A stretch of 33,362 bases of DNA from Planctomycetaceae bacterium (GCA_002724415.1 PBOU01000142.1:15765-49126), one strand, 5' to 3'; shown: positions 9,754 to 19,133, numbered from the stretch's first letter. Made by a program: numbers and translations. The notes: generated by a model not told the origin, from the letters alone.

Positions 9754-10800
9754 ATGCGGTTTCAGCACGTCTGCGTCGAGGCCCTGTGCTGTCGGCTGCC
9801 CGACGAAGTGGTGACCTCCCAGGCCATCGAGGATCGACTCGCCGACGTCTACGGTCGACTCGACCTCCCCGAGGGTCGGCTCGAACTGATGACCGGCATT
9901 CGCGAGCGACGGTTTTTTCCTCCCGGCACGCGACCCGGCGACATCAGTTCCCAAACGGCCCGGGATGCGATCGTGGCCAGCCAAATCAACCCCTCCCAAT
10001 TTGGCGTGCTGGTCCATGGGTCGGTCTGCCGAGACCAGTTGGAACCAGCAACCGCCAGCGGTGTGCACGCGGTCACCGGTCTGCCGGCTGACGCGTTGAT
10101 CCTGGACGTCTCCAACGCCTGTCTCGGACTGCTCAACGGATGCCTGTTGCTGGCCAACATGATCGAACTGGGCCAGGCCACTGCCGGGGTCGTGGTCGGA
10201 ACCGAGATCGGACGGGGCCTGGTCGAAGGCACGATCGACTCGCTGATCCAGGACGACGACCTGACCAGGCAAACGATCAAGTCCGCTTTCGCGTCACTCA
10301 CGATCGGCTCCGGCTCCGCAGCGATCGTGCTCTGCGACCGGCGGCTCTCCAGGACCGGCCACCGCCTGCTCGGGGGTGTCGTCCGCTCCGACACCTCCGC
10401 CCACCAGCTGTGTGCCGGAGATGTTTCGGCCGAACATCACGGTGACCTGCGACCCAGGATGGAAACCGATTCCGAAGCCCTGTTGCATGCGGGAATCGAA
10501 CTGGCCGCCACGACATGGGAAGGGACTCGCAAGGTCCTGGGCTGGGACAACAGCGACGTCAACAAGGCCTTCACCCACCAGGTCGGCAAAGCCCACCGCA
10601 ACCTGCTCTACCAACGGCTGGGACTCGATCCGGCCATCGATTACTCGACAGTGGAATTCCTGGGCAACACGGGTGCGACGGCCTTACCGATTGCCGCCGC
10701 ACTGGGTGCGGAGGCCGGCCACCTGGACACCGGCGACCGGGTCGCCTGGCTGGGAATCGGCAGCGGGCTCTCGAGCATCATGCTGGGGTTTGAGTGGTAG
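9754..10800 (+). CDS. 3-oxoacyl-ACP synthase III / OleA-like thiolase-fold condensing enzyme
   Basis: Catalytic Cys in [13 protein letters not shown], His in [17 protein letters not shown], Asn in [26 protein letters not shown] resembles OleA; ATG at 9754 chosen within the ORF open from 9541. Confidence 0.87.
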   Translation: MRFQHVCVEALCCRLPDEVVTSQAIEDRLADVYGRLDLPEGRLELMTGIRERRFFPPGTRPGDISSQTARDAIVASQINPSQFGVLVHGSVCRDQLEPATASGVHAVTGLPADALILDVSNACLGLLNGCLLLANMIELGQATAGVVVGTEIGRGLVEGTIDSLIQDDDLTRQTIKSAFASLTIGSGSAAIVLCDRRLSRTGHRLLGGVVRSDTSAHQLCAGDVSAEHHGDLRPRMETDSEALLHAGIELAATTWEGTRKVLGWDNSDVNKAFTHQVGKAHRNLLYQRLGLDPAIDYSTVEFLGNTGATALPIAAALGAEAGHLDTGDRVAWLGIGSGLSSIMLGFEW

Positions 10801-11845
10801 GCGGAACGACGCCAAGATCGGATGCGGTCTGGCACAGCGAGTCCCACGTCCCGGAATCCAGGGGCACTCCCCCGGCCAGGCGTTCCGCCATCATCCGATT
10901 GCTGCGATCCCCGGCCAAGCGAATCGATTCGACACCCGGCACCCGGTTCACACCTCGAACAAACTGGATCAACTTGTCGGCCTCGCCCAGGAAATGCCCC
11001 GACCCGGCAAACCGCTCTGGATCCCAGACCACCACGAGCACATTGTTGGTTCCCGGAGCCCCCTCGGAAGCCGGCGGACAACTGCCGCCGGAAAGGCCGC
11101 CCACGAGAATATCCAGCAACAGGGACAGGCCGAATCCCTTGTACCCTCCCATCGGGAGGATCGTTCCACGGGGATCGGTAAAACGGACCGCGGGATCGGT
11201 TGTTGGCTCGCCCCGGGCATCCAGCAACCACCCCTCCGGACACGCCTCACCGGCCACCTGCTGCACCAGCACCTTGCCGTTGGCCACGACACTGGTCGAG
11301 ATATCAACGACCAGCGGTCGATCACCCGTGGGAACCCCGATCGCAATCGGGTTGGTACTGACGGTCGGTTCGGTTCCACCCGGCGGCGCCACGCATTTCA
11401 GCACGCCATTGTCGTTGACCGTCACCAGCGCCGCCCGCCCCCGCGACGCCACCAATTCGGCCCATTCCCCGACCCGACCGACATGCCCACAGCGAACCAG
11501 CGTCCCACACGCCACGCCCAACTGGTCGACCTTGTCATCCAGCCGGTCGATCAGCCGTGTCATCTGCACCATGCCGAAACCGAACGCGGCATCGGCACAC
11601 AACATCGCGGCGGTTTCCGAGAGAACCGACAACCCGGCGCCGGCCACCAGTTCACCGGTCTCCAGCAACGGCAGGTAACGGGGAATCCGAACCACACCGT
11701 GCGAATCGTGGCCGCGAAGATTCGAACCGACCAGGCTGGTCGAGACGAGGTCGGCCTCGTCTTCGGGAACCCCCGCGGCCTGGAACAAGGACGACGCAAA
11801 CCGCGTCAGCAATTCAGCGTCCACGCAAACGCCAGAAACGGCCAT
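10778..11845 (-). CDS. malate/L-lactate dehydrogenase family (LDH2/YiaK-type) oxidoreductase
   Basis: [56 protein letters not shown] and [20 protein letters not shown] motifs. Confidence 0.9.
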   Translation of the reverse strand: MAVSGVCVDAELLTRFASSLFQAAGVPEDEADLVSTSLVGSNLRGHDSHGVVRIPRYLPLLETGELVAGAGLSVLSETAAMLCADAAFGFGMVQMTRLIDRLDDKVDQLGVACGTLVRCGHVGRVGEWAELVASRGRAALVTVNDNGVLKCVAPPGGTEPTVSTNPIAIGVPTGDRPLVVDISTSVVANGKVLVQQVAGEACPEGWLLDARGEPTTDPAVRFTDPRGTILPMGGYKGFGLSLLLDILVGGLSGGSCPPASEGAPGTNNVLVVVWDPERFAGSGHFLGEADKLIQFVRGVNRVPGVESIRLAGDRSNRMMAERLAGGVPLDSGTWDSLCQTASDLGVVPPTTQTPA

Positions 11846-13897
11846 CTACTCTCCCGCCTTGCCCTTGGACTTGTTCTCGACCGGCGATGGTGGATCCAAC
11901 CGCCACGCCGAATTGAAGAATCCCGCCCACTTGATCGACTCGTCATATTCCCCCGTCGCTTTCCTCGAAATGGCCTGGACGGCGATATCTCCCAGGCGAG
12001 GAAACAGCCACGAATTGGAGTTCTTGAAATCCGCTTCGTGGAAGGTGTGTCCCGAGTTGATGACAACGTAGCGGCGGGGGTTCAACGGATTGGGATAGAT
12101 CATCGAGAGACCATGCGAACCGGGGTCGTAACTGGTCCCCGCGACCCGAATGGCCTTCCTGGACCACTCGACCGGCAACCTTTCGATCACCCGCGCCATC
12201 ACCGAGTTCGATCCGGGATCGCCGAACAGCACCAGGTTGTTGTTGGCGATCATCTCCTCGTCAACCGCGGTGTCGGCCACCACACGAATGCGACCCCGCA
12301 ACCACTTGTCGAATTCGCCGGCGAACCGCTGCAGTGTCCAACTGGCCCAATCGGCCTGGGCCGTCGACCAGGGAGTTCCGGTACCGCGGACACAAACAAA
12401 CGGCTGCATGAAGGCATCGTCAATCGGCCCCTGCAAGTCGCGACGTTTGTTGAGCCCGACATTTTTCTGGAAGTTCCGCGAATCGTCGTAGCCCAGGACG
12501 TTCCAGTCCTTGCCATTCTTCTGATAGAAGACGCCCGGCAACAACCCGTCAGCGGCTGTCGCCAGCCGGTGCTTGACCCCGTCGATCTCGATCCGGTCAG
12601 CGACATCGCGTGCCACCTGCAAGGCGCTGACGTTGCGCGTTCTCAGTTTCAACGTCCCGTCGGCAGCCCGGGTCGCCTGCACCACTGCCGGCTGGTACAG
12701 CTTCTCCATCTCTTCGACCGTCAACCACTCGCACACGTTGTACTTGACCGTCCAGGTGACAAACCGGATATCGGTACGCCCGGGGTAGGGGCGACGTCCC
12801 GTCCGAGCGTGCTTGTCATGAAAGGCCATGAATTCCTTGAACGATTCCGGATGAAACCGATGGCCCGTCTTGGGGCCAATCAACAGCTTGATCGGTACGC
12901 CCAACCGCTTGGCACGATCCACCATCGTGGTGCTCGCCAACAACTGCTTGTCGATTTCTCCGCCATAAGTGCACACGGGAACGTTGTGAGCATTCAGCGC
13001 GTACGGGACGACGTCATAGATCGAAAGCGACTTGTGCTGGTGAGCCGGACGTTGCTCGGTCTGATTCTGGTACTTGTAAAAGTCGACAAACCCGGCACCG
13101 GGTCCGACCGAGGACCAGCGACTGGGATGATGCAAGCCCAGGTGCCAGGCACCGGCACCACCCATCGAGAACCCCCAGAGCGTGATTCGCCGGTTGTCGA
13201 TGCGTACACGACGTTCCAGGTCGGCCAACGCTTCGAAAACGTCAGTCTCGCCCGCGTACCGGTACGCGTTGTTGGTGCGACCAAAGACATCCAGTTGCAC
13301 AAACCCCTGGCCCTTGGACAACGCCTTGCCCTCGTGCTGGGCAATGAACCGGAGTTCATTGAGCGTGCCACCACGACCATGGAGTTTCAGGTGCAGACGA
13401 TGACGAGTGCCAGAGCGGGGATTGATTCCCGGTGGCAACGAGACGGCATAGGGTTGCACCGAACCATCGATCTTCGAGTAGTAACCCCGGATCGTGCTGC
13501 CTGGCTGCAACACCCAGGACGGCTTCCCGGCAGCCAGTTCGTCGGCACGCCGTTCCCCGGTGGCCAATGCTGCCTCGGCGTAACCAATCCACGCCGACGC
13601 CCCCTTCCCCGACCGGGGCGCGTAAAACTCGTTGTGCCGTATGGCCCAGTCAACCGCCTTGGCGAACACCTCGACATCGGCCACCAGCCTCCGCCGGATC
13701 GACTCGTCCCGCTTGAGCAGCTCGATCTTTGCAACCAGGGATCTGCGACCAGACTCCAGACGGGCCGCAACATCGGTGGGAGGAGCCTGGGCGTTGGTGA
13801 CCGACGCGGCAATCCCTGCAACCACCAGCACGACCCAGGCCACCCACCACGGTGTTCGGCCGGTTCGAACCAGCCACCAAGTGCCTCGCGTCATCAT
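11846..13897 (-). CDS. secreted or membrane-anchored alpha/beta hydrolase (prolyl-oligopeptidase / esterase-like), 683 aa
   Basis: N-terminal hydrophobic segment (TPWWVAWVVLVVAGIAASVTNAQA); nucleophile elbow ITLWGFSMGGAGAWHLGLHHPSRWSSVGPGAG. Confidence 0.8.
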   Translation of the reverse strand: MMTRGTWWLVRTGRTPWWVAWVVLVVAGIAASVTNAQAPPTDVAARLESGRRSLVAKIELLKRDESIRRRLVADVEVFAKAVDWAIRHNEFYAPRSGKGASAWIGYAEAALATGERRADELAAGKPSWVLQPGSTIRGYYSKIDGSVQPYAVSLPPGINPRSGTRHRLHLKLHGRGGTLNELRFIAQHEGKALSKGQGFVQLDVFGRTNNAYRYAGETDVFEALADLERRVRIDNRRITLWGFSMGGAGAWHLGLHHPSRWSSVGPGAGFVDFYKYQNQTEQRPAHQHKSLSIYDVVPYALNAHNVPVCTYGGEIDKQLLASTTMVDRAKRLGVPIKLLIGPKTGHRFHPESFKEFMAFHDKHARTGRRPYPGRTDIRFVTWTVKYNVCEWLTVEEMEKLYQPAVVQATRAADGTLKLRTRNVSALQVARDVADRIEIDGVKHRLATAADGLLPGVFYQKNGKDWNVLGYDDSRNFQKNVGLNKRRDLQGPIDDAFMQPFVCVRGTGTPWSTAQADWASWTLQRFAGEFDKWLRGRIRVVADTAVDEEMIANNNLVLFGDPGSNSVMARVIERLPVEWSRKAIRVAGTSYDPGSHGLSMIYPNPLNPRRYVVINSGHTFHEADFKNSNSWLFPRLGDIAVQAISRKATGEYDESIKWAGFFNSAWRLDPPSPVENKSKGKAGE

Positions 13898-13942
13898 GTC
13901 ACCTCGATCCCGGTGAAATCCACACGCCGCGACAGGGAGGGG

Positions 13943-14155
13943 TCAGGCTCCCGAAGCCGTCTCGGCCGACTCGAAGCCGCAATCACGATGTTTGCCGTCA
14001 CAAAACGGTCGATTGGCCGAGGCCCCACAGCGACACAGAGCGAAGGTCTCCTTGCCGCCCAGATCGAATGTGTCCCCGTTGGCATCAGTCAATTCAACAG
14101 GGCCACTGACCAGGAATGGACCGTTCTCTTTCATCTGGATCTGCACGTCAGCCAT
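13943..14155 (-). CDS. CDGSH iron-sulfur domain protein (mitoNEET-type), 70 aa
   Basis: CRCGASANRPFCDGKH matches the CDGSH consensus C-x-C-x2-[ST]-x3-P-x-C-D-G-x2-H in spacing around the last Cys/His. Confidence 0.9.
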   Translation of the reverse strand: MADVQIQMKENGPFLVSGPVELTDANGDTFDLGGKETFALCRCGASANRPFCDGKHRDCGFESAETASGA

Positions 14156-14374
14156 CGTGTGGAATGTCCTTTTTGAGTTTCGGTAGCGGCCAACAGGCCT
14201 GTCGGCCAGCGTGGTCAGAGACTAATCAGCACTCAGAGGAAACGCAAACCGGGGCGCAAGTTGTCACCGTGGACTGGAAAACTCACCGGTTGTCCACGAC
14301 AATCCGCCAGCGTTGCCGGTGTCCGGATGGCAGTCGGTTTGCCAACATCGGAGATCAGGGAGGAATCGACCGGG

Positions 14375-15319
14375 ATGACTAACGAGCCTGCCGAGTCAAC
14401 CACCGAGGACCGCTCGGGAATGATCGAACAACTGCGTTGGCAGAAGTTCGATGTCCTGGACGATGGTTTCGTGTGCCTGGTCGACGTGATGGGCGACGAC
14501 GGATCAGTCGTCCAGGCCGCCCGGGTCAGCTACGGGGCCGGAACGCGAAAGGTTTCCGACGACCGCACGCTGATTCGATACCTGCTCAGGCACCGGCACA
14601 CCACTCCATTTGAGATGGCCGAGATCAAACTGCTGGTGAGAGTGCCGATGGACTGCTGGCGGCAGTGGATCCGTCACCGCACCGCCAACGTCAACGAGTA
14701 CAGCACCCGGTATTCGATCGCCATCGATGCCTCGCAGACGACTCCACCTGATGCCTGGAGAAGCCAGGCCCAGAGCAACCGACAGGGAAGTGGTGACCTG
14801 CTCTCCACCGAACTGGGTCAACAACTCAGCGAGACAGAACAAGAACTCCAGGATCACTCGAAACGCATCTACCAGGAACGAATCGACGCCGGGGTCGCCC
14901 GCGAACAAGCTCGCAAGGACCTGCCGCTGTCGACCTACACCGAGGCGTACTGGAAGGTCGACCTGCACAACCTGTTGCATTTTCTGGCCCTGAGAATGGA
15001 CAGCCACGCACAACAGGAAATACGTGATTACGCGACGACCATCGGCGAACAGATCGTACAACCGCTGTTCCCAATCGTCTGGGAAGCCTTCCAGGACTAC
15101 CGTGTCGATGGCATGTTCCTGACACGTCTGGACAAGGGCGTGTTGGCACGTCTGATGGCTCACGCTCAGGAGGCTAACCAGCCACCGCCATTGGCCCTGG
15201 AGATGTTCCAGGCCGCCCAGGACCCCAGTTGGAAAGACCTGACCCGTTGCCGTGAGCGGGACGAATGCCACGACAAGTTGGCCGGACTGGGCATCGTGGA
15301 ACCCCGCGAAATCGAGTGA
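14375..15319 (+). CDS. thyX: flavin-dependent thymidylate synthase ThyX
   Basis: RHRTANVNEYS fits RHR-x7-S exactly; HTTPFEMAEIKLLVRVPMDCWRQWIRHRTANVNEYSTRYS; ATG at 14375 preferred over the upstream TTG at 14261. Confidence 0.94.
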   Translation: MTNEPAESTTEDRSGMIEQLRWQKFDVLDDGFVCLVDVMGDDGSVVQAARVSYGAGTRKVSDDRTLIRYLLRHRHTTPFEMAEIKLLVRVPMDCWRQWIRHRTANVNEYSTRYSIAIDASQTTPPDAWRSQAQSNRQGSGDLLSTELGQQLSETEQELQDHSKRIYQERIDAGVAREQARKDLPLSTYTEAYWKVDLHNLLHFLALRMDSHAQQEIRDYATTIGEQIVQPLFPIVWEAFQDYRVDGMFLTRLDKGVLARLMAHAQEANQPPPLALEMFQAAQDPSWKDLTRCRERDECHDKLAGLGIVEPREIE

Positions 15320-15429
15320 CAGACTGAGGATCACTCGGGTTTCGACCGCTTTCGGTTGGCCACCGTTGGAAGTTCTGCTACGGTAGTTCTTCCCCCCAAA
15401 ACGGATACGAATCAGACGGGAGACGACCC

Positions 15430-15615
15430 GTGGTCAAACTGCGGCTTCGCGATAACGAAAAGATCCAGGACGCGGTGAAACGGTTCCGCAAGCTGGTGGA
15501 GCACGCCGGCATCAAGAAAGAAATGCGGCGTCGCGAATACTACGAGAAGCCCAGCGACACCGCCCGTCGAGCACGGCGGCGGGCAGCACGGCGAGCGCGT
15601 TTGACTCAGAAGTAG
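15430..15615 (+). CDS. rpsU: 30S ribosomal protein bS21
   Basis: GTG start after a GGGAG Shine-Dalgarno; [57 protein letters not shown]. Confidence 0.95.
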   Translation: MVKLRLRDNEKIQDAVKRFRKLVEHAGIKKEMRRREYYEKPSDTARRARRRAARRARLTQK

Positions 15616-15642
15616 CGCCGACCCGCGTGACGACACGAACTC

Positions 15643-15673
15643 CAGCCGGGCACCCTGCCCGGCTGTTTCTCTT
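15643..15673 (+). terminator. intrinsic terminator downstream of rpsU
   Basis: CAGCCGGGCA-ccc-TGCCCGGCTG perfect 10 bp stem followed by TTTCTCTTT. Confidence 0.85.
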
Positions 15674-15679
15674 TAAGAA

Positions 15680-15979
15680 CTACTCGTCGTCTTCGCCAAG
15701 AACGATCGGCTCCTTGATCGGCTGGACCCAGTAGATCTTCTTGCCCTTGGACTTCAACTGCTCGGCCTTCTTGTCGGCATCCTCCCGCTGGTCGTAGTCG
15801 AAACGAGCTTCTTCCCGCATGCTACTGCTGTACACGCCCCAGATCAGGCGATAACGAGTCGGCTCGGACACCTTCTTCTTCCGCTTGACGGCCTTCTTCT
15901 TGACGGCCTTCTTCTTGGTGGCCGTCTTCTTGGTGGCCGTCTTCTTGGTGGCCGTCTTGGTGGTCTTCTTCTTGGCCAT
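15680..15979 (-). CDS. small protein with Lys/Ala/Thr repeat (histone H1-like) N-terminal tail and a short C-terminal domain
   Basis: MAKKKTTKTATKKTATKKTATKKKAVKKKAVKRKKKVSEPTRYRLIWGVYSSSMREEARFDYDQREDADKKAEQLKSKGKKIYWVQPIKEPIVLGEDDE; ATG at 15979. Confidence 0.8.
   Translation of the reverse strand: MAKKKTTKTATKKTATKKTATKKKAVKKKAVKRKKKVSEPTRYRLIWGVYSSSMREEARFDYDQREDADKKAEQLKSKGKKIYWVQPIKEPIVLGEDDE
15911..15955 (-). repeat. in-frame 15 bp tandem repeat x3 (cttcttggtggccgt as read on +)
   Basis: Three identical consecutive copies at 15911-15925, 15926-15940 and 15941-15955, encoding the TATKK pentapeptide register. Confidence 0.95.
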
Positions 15980-16120
15980 CAGCTTCGGTCTCCACACGGC
16001 AAAAACACCTGCCGACAGCCGCCAACCCCTGTGGTCACCCGGGCGATCAGGTGCTTCCTAGGATATCATCTCCGTTTGGATCGGACTACTCTCACCGCCC
16101 CCCAACGCGATGGAGAACTC

Positions 16121-17248
16121 ATGGGACATCTCAAGTACGCCAAGCCGAAAGAAATCGGAATCGATGGCGAGAGACTGGAAACCGCGTACCGGTTGCTGAG
16201 GAAATGGACCACCGGTCCTCAGGCTCCAGTCCCCGGCGGAGCAATCCTCGTTGGCCGGCATGGTCGGGTGATTCCTCCGCGGTTCTTTGGACGGCAAGGC
16301 CCCGAGCCAAACGCCGAACCGATCAGGGAAGACGGCCTGTTCCTTCTCGCTTCGATCTCCAAGCCAATCACTTACCTGGCCGGCATGCAGCAGGTCGAGC
16401 GCGGCCAGTTGAATCTCTCCGATCAGGTCGCCCGCTACATCCCGGACTTCGCTGCTCATCACAAGGAAGAGACCCTCGTCGAACACCTCTTCACCCACAC
16501 CTCCGGCATGCCCGACATGCTGCCCAACAATGCCGAATTGCGAAAACAGCATGCACCACTGAAGACCTTCATCGCCGGTGCCATCGCGTCACCCCCGGTA
16601 TTCGCCCCTGGCACCGACCGCAAGTACCAGAGCATGGGAACGCTCGTCACCGCCGAACTGGTGCAAAAAATCGCCGGGCGGCCCATCCGGGAAGTCTTGC
16701 GTCGGGAATTGTTCGAGCCACTGGAACTCGAGGACATCGCTCTCGGCAGCCGCGGGCTGGACCGAAAACGCCTGGTGCGGGTCGAAGTCCCCGAGTACCA
16801 GATCGGATCCGATTTCGGGTGGAACAGTCGTTACTGGCAGGAATTTGGAGCCCCCTGGGGAGGTGCCTTTGCCTCGCCCGAAGATCTCGCCGTCATCTGC
16901 CAGATGATGCTCGGAGACGGAGAAGTTCGAGGCACGCGGATCCTGGCGCCGGCAACAGTTCGCTCGATGACCGAAAACCGGCTGGCAACGATGCCAGGAA
17001 TCTCACCTCAACTGGCTGCCAGTCGCCCGTGGGGACTGGGCTGGAAACTGAATCATCGTGGCACGTCTGCCAGTTGGGGCGATTCGCTCGGACCAACCGT
17101 TTTTGGACACACCGGGGCAACCGGAACCATGTGCTGGATGGATCGGGACCGCGACGCGTTCTGCATCCTGTTGACCAGCGCCATCCGTTCCCGCGCGCCC
17201 TGGCGGCTGGTTCACCTCTCCAATGCCGTTTCCGCGGCCATCATGTAA
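16121..17248 (+). CDS. serine hydrolase of the beta-lactamase / EstB / class C family
   Basis: SxxK motif in FLLASISKPITYLAG, Tyr motif in RKYQSMGTLVTAEL, HTG triad in FGHTGATGTMCWMD; ATG at 16121 chosen within the ORF open from 16031. Confidence 0.88.
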   Translation: MGHLKYAKPKEIGIDGERLETAYRLLRKWTTGPQAPVPGGAILVGRHGRVIPPRFFGRQGPEPNAEPIREDGLFLLASISKPITYLAGMQQVERGQLNLSDQVARYIPDFAAHHKEETLVEHLFTHTSGMPDMLPNNAELRKQHAPLKTFIAGAIASPPVFAPGTDRKYQSMGTLVTAELVQKIAGRPIREVLRRELFEPLELEDIALGSRGLDRKRLVRVEVPEYQIGSDFGWNSRYWQEFGAPWGGAFASPEDLAVICQMMLGDGEVRGTRILAPATVRSMTENRLATMPGISPQLAASRPWGLGWKLNHRGTSASWGDSLGPTVFGHTGATGTMCWMDRDRDAFCILLTSAIRSRAPWRLVHLSNAVSAAIM

Positions 17249-17376
17249 CTGGGGTTTAACGCGGCAAAACGGAAAACTTCTGAAAACCCTGAAATGAAAT
17301 AACCAGAAAAGTTTAACCAACCGGAGCAACTGATCCGATCAAAAGAATCAGCATCCGTGCCAATGCGCGGGGTTTC

Positions 17377-17395
17377 TCGTACGCGGTTCGTACGC
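17377..17395. repeat. spaced direct repeat TCGTACGC-ggt-TCGTACGC
   Basis: Two exact 8 bp copies at 17377-17384 and 17388-17395, start-to-start distance 11 bp, each with the palindrome CGTACG. Confidence 0.85.
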
Positions 17396-17414
17396 AACTG
17401 AGGAGAGTTGGTTC

Positions 17415-18452
17415 ATGCGACGGTTTCAGACATGGGCACTGCTGGCAGCCCTACTGGCGGCCACGCCCGGCACGAGTTCGGCAGGACTGCCATCGTTCCT
17501 GAAGTACTTTGGAGGTGCGGACAAGGCGGAAGCCCCCGCAAAAACTCAGGACACGAAGGCCCACAACACAAAAATGGCCGAGTCGATTGCCTCGGCCCTG
17601 CGGTCAGCTGGCCTGAGTGGATACAACATCAGTATCCGCTACCAGGCCGGCAAGGCCGAGTTGACCGGGTCGGTTGCCGACGCCGGTCAAAAGGCTGCGG
17701 TGACCCAGGTGGTGACCGGAGTCAACGGCGTCGCGGCGGTCGACAACCAGTTGAAGGTTGTTCCGGCCAAGGCCCCGAAGCCGGCAATCAAGCCGGTGGC
17801 ATTCGCCCCCGATCCCAGGCCCACGCCGGCCAACAAGCTGGCCAACCAGAAAATGGCCGAGCAAATTGCCCGTGCACTGGGTGCGGCCAAGCTGAGCAGC
17901 TACGACATCGAGATCCGGTTCCGACAGGGAACCGCGCAACTGGCCGGCACGGTGAATTCACTGCAGGAACGTGCTTACGCCGAGCAGATCGCCGCAACGG
18001 TACCCGGCGTGAAAAAAGTCGAAAACCAGTTGGCCCTGGGACGCCGACCGGCAGGACTGCAACAGGCAACCTTCCAACCGCCCGGACCAGCACCGGGACC
18101 AGCACCGGGACCGGGACCAGGACCGGCTGCTCCGGGAGCAGGACCAGGCATGCCCGGACCACCCAGCTACGGCCACCCCGGTGGACGTGCCTCGAACGTG
18201 GTCTACAACATGCCCAACATGCCCAACCACGCGTGGCCCAGCTACGCCGCGTACCCCAACTACTCCCAGGTGGCGTATCCCGAACAGTACAGTGCCAGCG
18301 CCTGGCCGTACATCGGGCCATTCTACCCCTACCCCCAGATCCCGATGGGCTGGCGGCAGGCTCAACTCGAGTGGGACGATGGACACTGGAGCCTCAACTT
18401 CCGTCCCCGGACGGACAGGTGGTGGTGGTTCCTCAACCCGGAAAACTGGTAG
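17415..18452 (+). CDS. exported protein with two BON domains and a Pro/Gly-rich, Tyr/Trp-rich C-terminus
   Basis: Signal peptide; two BON-like units (HNTKMAESIASALRSAGLSGYNISIRYQAGKAELTGSV... and NQKMAEQIARALGAAKLSSYDIEIRFRQGTAQLAGTV...); PGPAPGPAPGPGPGP tract. Confidence 0.82.
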   Translation: MRRFQTWALLAALLAATPGTSSAGLPSFLKYFGGADKAEAPAKTQDTKAHNTKMAESIASALRSAGLSGYNISIRYQAGKAELTGSVADAGQKAAVTQVVTGVNGVAAVDNQLKVVPAKAPKPAIKPVAFAPDPRPTPANKLANQKMAEQIARALGAAKLSSYDIEIRFRQGTAQLAGTVNSLQERAYAEQIAATVPGVKKVENQLALGRRPAGLQQATFQPPGPAPGPAPGPGPGPAAPGAGPGMPGPPSYGHPGGRASNVVYNMPNMPNHAWPSYAAYPNYSQVAYPEQYSASAWPYIGPFYPYPQIPMGWRQAQLEWDDGHWSLNFRPRTDRWWWFLNPENW

Positions 18453-18557
18453 GCAATCCTCCGGACGCTGGGGTGGGCACACAATTCGGTTTGAACGATC
18501 CGGTTGGATCCAACAGGTTTCCAACCAGCATGCGGACCCCGTGCAGGGAATCTTGAG

Positions 18558-19133
18558 ATGACACGTAACAGACGACTGGCCCTGATCCTGACCCTGGCGA
18601 TTGCCAGTTCGGCGAGCAGTGGCTGCATGATCTTCAACGGAGTCGTGGCCGTGGCTCTGGACGGAGCAAAGTTCTTCGTCACCACGCCCCTGATCCCGGT
18701 GAGTCCCTACTTCAGTGAGATGATCGAAGACACGTACCACGAGGAAGAACGGTACGACAAGGTGCCCGTGCTGGACCCGATCGAGGGTGAACACGCGCCA
18801 CTGTACTGTCTCGATCCTCCGTCCGAAGACGAGGTAATGAGGTCTTTGCCCGACAAGGCATCCGGTGGTTATGCGTTCCTCGCCGAGACGACTCGGAACA
18901 ACGTGAAGATCGTCGTCGAACTGATCGTGGATCGTGTCGACCCCTGCCGGTTCTACCCGATGGTCGGCCCGGCCAAGCTGCACCACTGCCACTACAAGGC
19001 CACGGTGTACTACGACAAGACGATCCGATCGCACTGGCCGGTGCCATTCACCAACGTCGACGCGACCAAGGACGTGGTCTACCTTGATCACGACCACCTG
19101 ATTCGCTGTGCCGGTCCTCCCACCCCGCGTTGA
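18558..19133 (+). CDS. hypothetical lipoprotein
   Basis: MTRNRRLALILTLAIASSASSGCMIFNG signal with lipobox-like SSGC; ATG at 18558 within the ORF open from 18504. Confidence 0.7.
   Translation: MTRNRRLALILTLAIASSASSGCMIFNGVVAVALDGAKFFVTTPLIPVSPYFSEMIEDTYHEEERYDKVPVLDPIEGEHAPLYCLDPPSEDEVMRSLPDKASGGYAFLAETTRNNVKIVVELIVDRVDPCRFYPMVGPAKLHHCHYKATVYYDKTIRSHWPVPFTNVDATKDVVYLDHDHLIRCAGPPTPR

Noticed and set aside
10376-14176. 1266 aa ORF on the + strand
   Set aside because: It lies antisense to three genes with clear families (LDH2-type, alpha/beta hydrolase, CDGSH) and its start overlaps the OleA-like gene. The product is rich in Arg/His/Pro/Gln and has no recognisable domain. It is typical of open antisense frames in GC-rich DNA.
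15911-15955. CRISPR-like array
   Set aside because: The repeats are contiguous, short (15 bp), in frame in a coding sequence and have no spacers.
16121-17248. Antibiotic-resistance beta-lactamase
   Set aside because: The SxxK/Y/HTG pattern fits the broad serine hydrolase/EstB group. Nothing in the context or sequence indicates a resistance enzyme.
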